Shown here: in pieces, positions 1 to 6,130 of the stretch
How the letters are laid out: the number at the start of each line of letters is the position of its first letter
Numbering within the stretch: position 1 is the first letter of the stretch
Assembly (NCBI GenBank): GCA_964384415.1
Contig: CAYLMV010000117.1
Location: forward strand, 1 to 11,274
Length of the DNA: 11,274 nucleotides
Direction: 5' to 3'
Origin: JAGVPT01 sp964384415
Lineage (GTDB): Bacteria; Bacteroidota; Ignavibacteria; UBA10030; UBA8401
Notes under the pieces: generated by a model
The model's database searches: none
What the model was told of the DNA's origin: nothing
Seen by the model: the letters and a program-made list of their open reading frames with translations, nothing else
Made by a program: the position numbers and the translations under genes

Positions 1-173
1 CCACGTATCTCCACGAAGTTGCCGAGTCGTTCCATCGATTCTATCATCTCCATCGAGTCATAGGGGAGGATAAGGAATTGATGCAGGCGAGGCTTGCCCT
101 CTGCCGGATGGCCATGATCGTGATTGCCAACGGCTGCGCCATTTTAGGCGTCTCCGCACCCGAGAGAATGTGA
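1..173 (+). CDS. argS: arginyl-tRNA synthetase, C-terminal fragment (5' end outside window)
   Basis: This is the 3' end of a gene cut by the left window edge, read in the frame beginning at base 3 and ending at a TGA at 171-173. The 56 visible residues begin TYLHEVAESFHRFYHLHRV and end ILGVSAPERM. ArgS proteins characteristically finish with the helical DALR anticodon-binding domain, which has a YLH-x-A-x-x-FHRFY helix and a terminal LGVSAPERM, and both are seen here. The enzyme charges tRNA-Arg with arginine in the cytoplasm. Only the end of the anticodon-binding domain is visible; the Rossmann catalytic core lies upstream. The gene is unrelated to sugar metabolism and marks the boundary between housekeeping sequence and the polysaccharide locus. 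Identification rests on recalled family sequence, not a search. Confidence 0.92.
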   Translation, partial: TYLHEVAESFHRFYHLHRVIGEDKELMQARLALCRMAMIVIANGCAILGVSAPERM

Positions 174-257
174 TTCTTCTCCCAGATTTGGGCAAAAAGT
201 GTCCCAGACCTTGTTCGAGAGCTGCCGCCTCGTGTGTTGATTCTCAATTGCACCCGA

Positions 258-278
258 AGTATATTGTCCCAGTATATT
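258..278. repeat. 8-bp direct repeat AGTATATT, 13-bp period
   Basis: AGTATATT occurs at 258-265 and again at 271-278, separated by GTCCC. The octamer TGTCCCAG at 265-272 spans this spacer and also occurs at 200-207. The repeats are exact and lie in the argS-rmlC intergenic region, about 215 bp before the first operon gene. Paired direct repeats of this size can be regulator sites, but no known operator matches and chance or a decayed element is possible. Function is unknown. Confidence 0.4.
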
Positions 279-408
279 CAAGCCAAAGGAAACTCGCCCC
301 ATCTCATTTGCTACAAAGTATTGGCATTCCCCCAATTCTCGGCGTAAACGAGCCCGCGCAAATAGTCCGCAATTGCATTGAATCTTAACGACTTAGCGCG
401 AGCTTCCA

Positions 409-437
409 TTGATTTTTCATCCCCCTTTTCGTAAATT
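409..437 (+). promoter_or_regulatory. weak sigma70-like promoter candidate for the polysaccharide operon
   Basis: TTGATT at 409-414 (4 of 6 to TTGACA) is followed after a 17-bp spacer by TAAATT at 432-437 (4 of 6 to TATAAT), in the AT-rich stretch before the first operon gene. Transcription would start near 444, giving a leader of about 50 nt. The match is weak and some lineages use different promoter consensus sequences, so this is only a candidate supported by position and base composition. Confidence 0.22.
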
Positions 438-494
438 TAAAAATATGTTGCGCGCGGGATAATCCATCTGAACCATAATTTTCGGACGGAAGAG

Positions 495-968
495 ATGTTC
501 CAACTTGCAGAGATCCATGATGTTATCATTCGAGACCTCAAGAAATACGTCGATGGACGGGGGTGGCTTACGGAGCTCTATCGGGTGGACGAGATCGACG
601 AGAAGTATAATCCGGCGATGGCGTATGTCAGCGTAACGAATGCAGGAATTGCCAGGGGACCGCATGAGCACGTCGATCAGTCCGATGTCTTCGCCTTTAT
701 CGGTCCCTCAATGTTCAAAGTGTATCTCTGGGATAATCGGAAAAGTTCGCCGACGCACGGCCACAAATATGCATTCAAGGCCGGAGTGGACGCTCCGAAA
801 TTGGTAATCATTCCGCCGGGAGTCGTGCATGCCTACAAGAACATCGGCGACGGCCCCGGTACGGTGATCAACCTCCCGAACCGGCTCTATGCGGGGAAAA
901 ACAGGAAGACCCCCGTCGATGAAATCCGTCATGAAGAGAAGACCGACAGCATATTCCAACTGGACTAA
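495..968 (+). CDS. RmlC-family dTDP-4-keto-6-deoxy-sugar 3,5-epimerase-like cupin
   Basis: A 157-residue protein of the RmlC cupin family, which epimerises C3 and/or C5 of dTDP-4-keto-6-deoxy-glucose in the cytoplasm. Family marks are an N-terminal VDGRGWLTELYR (19-30), ARGPHEH (53-59, the place of RGLHYQ with the catalytic His in classical RmlC), DNRKSSPTHG (80-89), PPGVVHAYKN (107-116) and INLPNRLY (125-132). It is shorter than classical RmlC (about 180 residues), and the usual C-terminal stretch is replaced by a VDEIRHE (137-143) tail. It may therefore belong to a divergent subfamily and make a different epimer. The ATG at 495 is preceded by a purine-rich GGACGGAAGAG. rmlB follows after 8 bp, which places its substrate next door. 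Membership of the fold is well supported; exact reaction is not. Confidence 0.88.
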   Translation: MFQLAEIHDVIIRDLKKYVDGRGWLTELYRVDEIDEKYNPAMAYVSVTNAGIARGPHEHVDQSDVFAFIGPSMFKVYLWDNRKSSPTHGHKYAFKAGVDAPKLVIIPPGVVHAYKNIGDGPGTVINLPNRLYAGKNRKTPVDEIRHEEKTDSIFQLD

Positions 969-976
969 AGGACTGG

Positions 977-2008
977 ATGCGAAACATTCTCGTTACCGGC
1001 GGCGCAGGGTTTATTGGAAGCAATTTCATCCGGTATATGCTGCGAAAATACGAGACCTACCGGATCATCAATCTTGATGCTTTGACCTATGCCGGTAATC
1101 TCGAGAACCTTGAAGGCGTCGACCTTACGCCCCGCTACATCTTCGTGAAAGGGGATATCTGCAGCGACGCGGCAGTAGAGAAGGTGATCCGCGATTATCA
1201 GGTCGATGCCATTGTTCACTTCGCGGCGGAATCGCACGTCGACCGGAGCATCCTGGGCCCGGCCGCGTTTGTCCAGACGAATATCGTGGGGACCTCGGTA
1301 TTGCTCGAGACAGCCCGTCGACAAGCGACCAAACGATTCGTTCATGTCTCTACGGATGAGGTGTACGGATCTCTGGGCGCCGAAGGAAAGTTCAGCGAAG
1401 TCACGCCGCTTCACCCGAACAGCCCGTACTCTGCAAGCAAGGCATCGTCCGACCTGTTGGCTCTTTCGTACTACCATACCTTTCATACCCCGGTGATTGT
1501 CACTCGATGCTCGAACAACTATGGTCCGTACCAGTTTCCTGAAAAATTGATTCCGCTGATGATCACCAACGCGCTGCGGGACAAGCCTCTTCCGGTCTAC
1601 GGGGACGGCCTCAACATAAGGGATTGGCTCTATGTTGAAGACCATTGCCGGGCGCTCGATCTGGTGTTCCACAACGGAGTTGAGGGGGAGGTATACAACA
1701 TCGGGGGAAATAACGAGATGAAAAATATCGACATCGTGCATCTGATCCTCCAGGCGTTGAAGAAACCTCAATCACTCATCACGTTCGTCACGGACAGGCC
1801 GGGGCACGACCGGCGTTATGCCATTGACGCCGCGAAAATTACACGCGAGCTCGGATGGGCGCCGGCGCGCAGGTTTGAGGATGACATTGTTGACACTATC
1901 CAATGGTATCTCGACCACGGAGAATGGTGGCAGCGGATTCTCTCGGGCGAATACGAGCACTATTACGAGAAACAGTACGCCGGACGATTGAAGAAGGAGC
2001 CGGTTTGA
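977..2008 (+). CDS. rfbB: dTDP-glucose 4,6-dehydratase
   Basis: RmlB/RfbB converts dTDP-glucose to dTDP-4-keto-6-deoxy-glucose, using tightly bound NAD+, in the cytoplasm. This is the branch point to dTDP-rhamnose and other deoxysugars. The 343-residue length is normal for this extended SDR enzyme. Visible marks are the Rossmann GGAGFIG (8-14), DALTYAGN (34-41), HFAAESHVDRS (81-91), the catalytic STDEVYG (125-131, with the Thr-Asp-Glu triad typical of dehydratases), YSASK (151-155, the Tyr and Lys of the active site) and NNYGPYQFPEKLIP (180-193). The ATG lies 8 bp after the rmlC-like stop, with AAGGA at 968-972 as ribosome binding site. Its stop overlaps the start of the next gene. RmlA and RmlD, needed to complete dTDP-rhamnose, are not in the window. 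Confidence 0.97.
   Translation: MRNILVTGGAGFIGSNFIRYMLRKYETYRIINLDALTYAGNLENLEGVDLTPRYIFVKGDICSDAAVEKVIRDYQVDAIVHFAAESHVDRSILGPAAFVQTNIVGTSVLLETARRQATKRFVHVSTDEVYGSLGAEGKFSEVTPLHPNSPYSASKASSDLLALSYYHTFHTPVIVTRCSNNYGPYQFPEKLIPLMITNALRDKPLPVYGDGLNIRDWLYVEDHCRALDLVFHNGVEGEVYNIGGNNEMKNIDIVHLILQALKKPQSLITFVTDRPGHDRRYAIDAAKITRELGWAPARRFEDDIVDTIQWYLDHGEWWQRILSGEYEHYYEKQYAGRLKKEPV
1994..1999 (+). promoter_or_regulatory. ribosome binding site that fixes the TTG start of wecB
   Basis: AAGGAG at 1994-1999, inside the last codons of rmlB, stands 5 nt before the TTG at 2005. This is the best Shine-Dalgarno match near this junction. It supports the TTG start over the in-frame GTG at 1903, which would add 34 residues lacking family resemblance and overlap rmlB by over 100 bp. 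Confidence 0.7.
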
Positions 2009-3108
2009 AGAAGATCATCAGCGTTGTCGGGGCCCGGCCGAACTTCATGAAAGTGGCACCCCTTCATTTCGCATTTCAGAAATATCCGTCGATTACTCAT
2101 CGCATCGTTCACACGGGCCAGCACTACGACGACAACATGTCGAAAGTATTTTTCGATGATCTGGAGCTGCCCCGGCCGGACGTTTACCTTGGAGTGGGCT
2201 CCGGATCGCATGCGGTTCAGACGGCGAAGGTGATGGTTGAATTCGAAAAGATTGTCCTTTCGGAGAAACCCGATCTTGTGATTGTCGTTGGAGACGTCAA
2301 TTCGACGGTGGCGTGCTCCCTCGTATGTTCAAAATTACTCGTTCCGGTGGCGCATGTCGAGGCCGGTCTTCGGAGTTTTGACCGGACCATGCCGGAAGAG
2401 ATCAACCGTATCCTAACCGATTCGGTCGCCGACTATCTTTTTGTTTCGGAGCGAAGCGGCCTGGCGAACTTGCGGAAAGAGGGAGTGCCGCGATCGAAGG
2501 TGTTTTTCGTCGGCAATGTCATGATCGATTCGTTGATCCGATTTCAGAAGAAAGCGCATCACTCAGGAATAATGAAATCGATGGGGTTACATCCCAATCA
2601 GTATACTCTCGTCACGCTGCATCGTCCGAGCAACGTCGACAACAAAGAGAACCTCGCCAAACTTATGGAGGCCCTGGGAACCATCTCGGAAACAGAGCCT
2701 GTCGTATTTCCGCTTCACCCTCGCACAAGAAAAATGCTGGATGAATTCGGCCTCTCAAATGAAATTGCCCGCAACAAGAAGATGATTTTGTGCGAACCGA
2801 TCGGTTATCTGGATTTCCTTTGTCTGCTCGAGTCTTCGGCGCTCGTGATCACGGATTCCGGGGGGATCCAGGAGGAAACGACGTATCTTGGCGTGCCGTG
2901 CCTCACGATGCGGGAAAATACCGAACGGCCGGTCACCGTGGACAAAGGGACCAACCGCCTCATGGGGTTTGAGTTCGCAAAGGTTGTCAAGGAAGCCGGA
3001 AGGGTCTTTCGTGGTAAATCAAAAAAAGGGACGATACCGGAGCTGTGGGATGGAAAAGCTTCGGAACGGATCGCCAAAATCATCGCCAGAACTTTATCAA
3101 AAAACTGA
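2005..3108 (+). CDS. wecB: UDP-N-acetylglucosamine 2-epimerase (non-hydrolysing)
   Basis: A 367-residue enzyme that interconverts UDP-GlcNAc and UDP-ManNAc in the cytoplasm, supplying ManNAc-type sugars for surface polysaccharide. It has the GT-B-like fold of WecB/MnaA. Visible marks are VGARPNFMKVAPL (8-20) right at the N-terminus, HTGQHYD (36-42), GDVNST (96-101), HVEAGLRS (117-124), the LHRPSN His-Arg (205-210), HPRTR (238-242), DSGGIQEE (284-291), RENTERPVT (303-311) and GTNRL (315-319). The start is TTG at 2005: it overlaps the rmlB stop by 4 bases (TTGA), AAGGAG sits 5 nt upstream, and it places the family's KKIISVVGARPNF start at residue 2. Translation is probably coupled to rmlB. The dehydrogenase WecC, which often follows, is absent here, so ManNAc may be used as such or processed by genes outside the window. 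Confidence 0.95.
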   Translation: MKKIISVVGARPNFMKVAPLHFAFQKYPSITHRIVHTGQHYDDNMSKVFFDDLELPRPDVYLGVGSGSHAVQTAKVMVEFEKIVLSEKPDLVIVVGDVNSTVACSLVCSKLLVPVAHVEAGLRSFDRTMPEEINRILTDSVADYLFVSERSGLANLRKEGVPRSKVFFVGNVMIDSLIRFQKKAHHSGIMKSMGLHPNQYTLVTLHRPSNVDNKENLAKLMEALGTISETEPVVFPLHPRTRKMLDEFGLSNEIARNKKMILCEPIGYLDFLCLLESSALVITDSGGIQEETTYLGVPCLTMRENTERPVTVDKGTNRLMGFEFAKVVKEAGRVFRGKSKKGTIPELWDGKASERIAKIIARTLSKN

Positions 3109-3118
3109 GAAGATCTCA

Positions 3119-4819
3119 ATGACGCTACGGCAACTTCGAACATCTACATCGATTTGTTTCGTGCTCCTCGCAATGGCCTCGAGCGCGCGTGCACTGCAAA
3201 CCGACCTGCTCGACACGAAACAAGGATCGACACAAAAGGATCAGCTGCAGAACCAGTACCAGCAGAATCTGCAGAACCTCAAGCTTGCGGTGATGGATGG
3301 ACCGGTTGATCCCAAAGAATATATCGTGGGCCCCGGCGACATTTACAACGTGAGCATGTGGATCAACCCTCCTCTCAGTCTCCAGATTCCTGTGACGCCC
3401 GAGGGTTCTCTCATCATCCCTACTGTGGGAGAGATATTTGTCGGGGGAATGCATCTCGACCAAGCCAAAAAGAAAGTCATCGCGGAGGTGCGGAAAAAGT
3501 ACATCGCGGGAGAAGTGTCGCTGACGTTGTTCACGCCGCGCATGTTGGCGGTGACGGTCAAGGGCATCGTGCGACACGAAGGGACTGTGTACGTCCAGGC
3601 GACCGAAAGGGTTGACCAGGCGATCACGCTGGCGAATTCCCTCGACACCAGGACCTCAATAAAGGACGAAATGCCCGGACCGAAATATGGCTACCCGGGG
3701 GAGTTGATTGTGAAGCCGGACACCATCGGATCTTCGAGAAGAATTATTGTCCGCCACAGGGATGGGTCGCGGGCGACCGCGGATCTGGAGAAATTTTTCG
3801 TTCGGCGGCAATCCTCGCTGAATCCGCTCCTTCAGGACGGCGATGTGATTATTGTACCCAAACGAAACCTTGCCAGAGATTTTATCGGAGTGTATGGAGC
3901 GGTGAACGGAGAAGGAGACTATGAATACGTAGAGGGCGACAGCCTCGTTCCGGTTCTCAGGATGGCGCGCGGGTTGACGGCGCTCGCGGAGAGCAGCCGA
4001 GTCGAAATCACTCGTTTTGATGAGCAGGAAAAATTTCTGGAAACGGACACACTCGACTTGAGCGCCATCGTAGCCGGACGGGCACCCGACTACGCGATGC
4101 GGCGAGGCGATCGAATTGTTATCAAAGAACGGCCGGAAGCTCTGCGCGACTACAAAGTGTACATCGGCGGAGAAGTGATGTTTCCAGGATATTATCCGGT
4201 GAGCCGGGATTCAACCATGTTGAGCGAGATCGTACGAAGAGCCGGAGGATTCAGAGAATCGGCTCTGTTGTCCTCCTCTCAACTCTTCCGAAGGCCTCGG
4301 CCGATGACGGATATTGCGAAATATGAAAACCGAATAGGGGAGTCGGATCAGGAGGACAGTTTGTACTATCTGAATGAGAGCTATCTCCGGATGAACGGCG
4401 AACTGGTTGTCGTCGACTTTGTGGGCCTCTTCGGAAACAATAATAGGAGCAAAGATGTCACTCTCCGGGACGGTGACCACATCATCATCGGAAAGCGCAC
4501 AAACACTGTCTTTGTGTTCGGGCAAGTCGTCCAGCCGGGCCATGTTCCCTTCGCGAAAAATCAAGGATATAAATACTACGTCGAGAGGGCGGGCGGACTC
4601 TCAGAAAATGCCGTCAAAGGGGATATTCGTATCATAAAGGCAAGCACGAGACAATGGCTTGAACCCGGGGAGACGACGATCGAAGAAGGCGACTGCGTTT
4701 GGGTTCCAAAGGAACCGTACAGGTCGTTCAGCTACAATGTGCAAATCTACACTCAGTTTTTCAGTATCCTCGCCACGCTAGCAACACTCACCGTGCTGGT
4801 GGTGCAGCTAAAGAAATAA
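3119..4819 (+). CDS. SLBB-domain polysaccharide export protein (OPX/Wza family)
   Basis: A 566-residue exported protein carrying polysaccharide through the periplasm or outer membrane. The start chosen is ATG at 3119, 10 bp after wecB, with GAGAAG at 3107-3112; the same frame is open further upstream, but only this start puts a Sec signal peptide (1-25, hydrophobic core CFVLLAMA, likely cleaved after ARA) at the N-terminus. There is no lipobox cysteine, unlike Wza. The polysaccharide export domain is at about 65-141 (EYIVGPGDIYNVSMW). Four SLBB-like beta-grasp repeats follow, beginning near 144 (AVTVKGIVRHEG), 255 (FIGVYGAVNGEG), 346 (KVYIGGEVMFPGYYP) and 463 (TVFVFGQVVQPG). A glutamine-rich linker is at 38-54. 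The last 20 residues form a hydrophobic helix (SILATLATLTVLVVQL) ending in KK. Next to the Wzz-like gene, it forms the export part of the pathway. Whether it sits in the inner or outer membrane cannot be told from sequence. Confidence 0.93.
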   Translation: MTLRQLRTSTSICFVLLAMASSARALQTDLLDTKQGSTQKDQLQNQYQQNLQNLKLAVMDGPVDPKEYIVGPGDIYNVSMWINPPLSLQIPVTPEGSLIIPTVGEIFVGGMHLDQAKKKVIAEVRKKYIAGEVSLTLFTPRMLAVTVKGIVRHEGTVYVQATERVDQAITLANSLDTRTSIKDEMPGPKYGYPGELIVKPDTIGSSRRIIVRHRDGSRATADLEKFFVRRQSSLNPLLQDGDVIIVPKRNLARDFIGVYGAVNGEGDYEYVEGDSLVPVLRMARGLTALAESSRVEITRFDEQEKFLETDTLDLSAIVAGRAPDYAMRRGDRIVIKERPEALRDYKVYIGGEVMFPGYYPVSRDSTMLSEIVRRAGGFRESALLSSSQLFRRPRPMTDIAKYENRIGESDQEDSLYYLNESYLRMNGELVVVDFVGLFGNNNRSKDVTLRDGDHIIIGKRTNTVFVFGQVVQPGHVPFAKNQGYKYYVERAGGLSENAVKGDIRIIKASTRQWLEPGETTIEEGDCVWVPKEPYRSFSYNVQIYTQFFSILATLATLTVLVVQLKK

Positions 4820-4882
4820 GATCAATTTTTACCCGCAGTCCAATGACGATACAGAGAAAAAAAATTATGAAGGTTGATTGAC
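4820..4882 (+). other. 63-bp gap before wzz with a 12-codon mini-ORF and an A8 run
   Basis: This gap holds ATG ACG ATA ... GAT TGA (4843-4881), a 12-codon open frame ending one base before the wzz ATG. It contains a run of eight A at 4857-4864. The mini-ORF has no clear ribosome binding site, and GAAGG at 4869-4873, inside it, serves the wzz start. It may be chance or a leader peptide; nothing else is seen. Confidence 0.25.
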
Positions 4883-6130
4883 ATGGAAGAAAGCAATACG
4901 GCTACTCAGGTCGGCGTCGGCGATTTTATCGTCAGCGCCTTAGCAGTAGTTTTGCGGCACCGAAAATTTCTATCGCGATTTGTGGCGGCAATAACCGTGG
5001 GATGCATCGTCCTGGCGCTCTTGCTGCCAAAGTGGTATCTCGCGACGGTTTCTGTTTTTCCGGCGGAGGATGCTCAGGTGCCTACGAGCATTGAGGGGCT
5101 CGGCTTGTTCACGAAGGCGTTTTCGGCTAGCAAAGTACTGTCGTCGCTGTCGGGAAACCCGGACTTGGACCGTTACGTCGTTATTCTGAAAAGTTCGTCG
5201 GTGCTCTCGGCCGTTATCCAGAAATTCGACCTGGTTCACGTTTACGACATTACGAGCTACCCGATGGAAAAGACTGCAAAGGAGCTGATGAGCAATTCGG
5301 AGTTTACCATCGAGCCGGAGGGGAATCTGACTGTTTCGGTGTACGACAAGAGTCCTCAGCGCGCTGCCGACATGGCAAACTTCTTTGTCTCGGAGCTCAA
5401 CCGGGTCAACACGGAATTGAAAGTGCAAAACGCAAGGGGCAACAGAGTATTCATCGAGGAACGGTACCAGAAGAATTTGAACGACCTTGCCTCGGCTGAA
5501 GACTCGCTGAAATCATTTCAAAAAAGAACCGGCGTTCTTGCCCTCAAAGAACAGACGGAAGCATCCCTCAAAGCGCTCACGGAGTTCTCGGCGCAGATTG
5601 CTCTCAAAGATGTCCAGACGGCAATCCTCGCGCGGACATTGTCTGAAAACCATCCTCTTGTTCAGGAAGCCCGCGCCGAGGCGCAGGAACTCCGCAAGAA
5701 GCTCGACGACATGAACAACGGGGTCAATTACCAGCAAGGGGAGATAAAGGTTCTCGTTCCGTTCAACAAGTTTCCCGACCTTGCGTCCGAGTATTTCAGA
5801 CTATATCGTGATGTTGAAATCCAGGCAAAGATCCTCCAGTTCCTGACTCCAGTGTATGAGCAGGCCAAGATCGAAGAGAACCGTCAAACGCCATCCGTGC
5901 TTGTTCTCGACAAAGCGGGTCCGCCGGAACGGAAGGCGAAGCCCAAGGTGTCCATTTTTGCCCTCGTGGGATTTGTGGTGTCTACGATTCTCGGCCTCTT
6001 TGTGGTCTTTCTTCTTGACGCCGTCTCACGGCTCAAGACCAAATACCCCTCAACCTTCGTGGCTTTGAGCAGCGCGATTCAAAAGGATTGGTTCGGTTTG
6101 CGCATGCGGCGAGGAGAGCCTCGTGAGTAG
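4883..6130 (+). CDS. Wzz-type polysaccharide co-polymerase / chain-length protein, kinase-free
   Basis: An inner-membrane protein of 415 residues that sets polysaccharide chain length together with Wzy and the exporter. It has the classic layout: a short cytoplasmic N-terminus, TM1 at about 31-49, a large periplasmic part with a Wzz-like beginning (WYLATVSVFPAED, 51-63), heptad-like charged helices at about 185-280, then TM2 at about 357-379 (VSIFALVGFVVSTILGLFVV). Just before TM2 lies a Pro-rich stretch (VLDKAGPPERKAKPK), as expected for this family. The C-terminal tail of about 35 residues has no Walker motifs or Tyr cluster, so no BY-kinase is fused. The ATG at 4883 is chosen because GAAGG (4869-4873) is 9 nt upstream; a TTG at 4874 would leave no spacing. 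It overlaps wzx by 8 bp. Confidence 0.92.
   Translation: MEESNTATQVGVGDFIVSALAVVLRHRKFLSRFVAAITVGCIVLALLLPKWYLATVSVFPAEDAQVPTSIEGLGLFTKAFSASKVLSSLSGNPDLDRYVVILKSSSVLSAVIQKFDLVHVYDITSYPMEKTAKELMSNSEFTIEPEGNLTVSVYDKSPQRAADMANFFVSELNRVNTELKVQNARGNRVFIEERYQKNLNDLASAEDSLKSFQKRTGVLALKEQTEASLKALTEFSAQIALKDVQTAILARTLSENHPLVQEARAEAQELRKKLDDMNNGVNYQQGEIKVLVPFNKFPDLASEYFRLYRDVEIQAKILQFLTPVYEQAKIEENRQTPSVLVLDKAGPPERKAKPKVSIFALVGFVVSTILGLFVVFLLDAVSRLKTKYPSTFVALSSAIQKDWFGLRMRRGEPRE
6112..6116 (+). promoter_or_regulatory. ribosome binding site supporting the GTG start of wzx
   Basis: AGGAG at 6112-6116, within the end of the wzz coding region, lies 6 nt before GTG at 6123. It fixes the wzx start and implies coupled translation, since the wzz stop (6128-6130) lies inside the wzx reading frame start. 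Confidence 0.7.

Larger units (their letters stand above)
174..494. other. 321-bp intergenic region between argS and the polysaccharide operon
   Basis: No convincing gene is seen. Open frames exist on both strands, about 72 codons on + (170-388, GTG start) and about 63 on - (144-335), but neither has a ribosome binding site or a family I recognise, and the minus frame runs into argS. The part from about 390 to 480 is AT-rich, as expected of a promoter region. A short CCCA-GATT-TGGG hairpin lies just after the argS stop (181-192), but its stem is only 4 bp and only a five-A run follows, so I do not call a terminator. No ops/JUMPstart-like element was noticed. Confidence 0.6.

Noticed and set aside
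144..335. Minus-strand frame of 63 codons (GLNILGQYTSGAIENQH...) as a gene or transposase remnant
   Set aside because: It overlaps the end of argS, has no ribosome binding site and matches no family I can name. It might be a decayed element, but the sequence alone does not support a call.
965..1771. Long minus-strand frame (268 codons) opposite rmlB
   Set aside because: It is antisense to a fully recognised RmlB with all motifs; its length follows from the codon bias of the real gene.
3018..3030. A7 run followed by GGG in wecB as a programmed frameshift site linking to the exporter frame
   Set aside because: A run of A in lysine codons is expected by chance; a WecB-exporter fusion would put a signal peptide inside a cytoplasmic enzyme.
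2888..3118. Upstream extension of the SLBB exporter frame by 77 codons into wecB
   Set aside because: It overlaps the well-supported wecB coding region, looks like an out-of-frame shadow, and would bury the signal peptide that begins at 3119.
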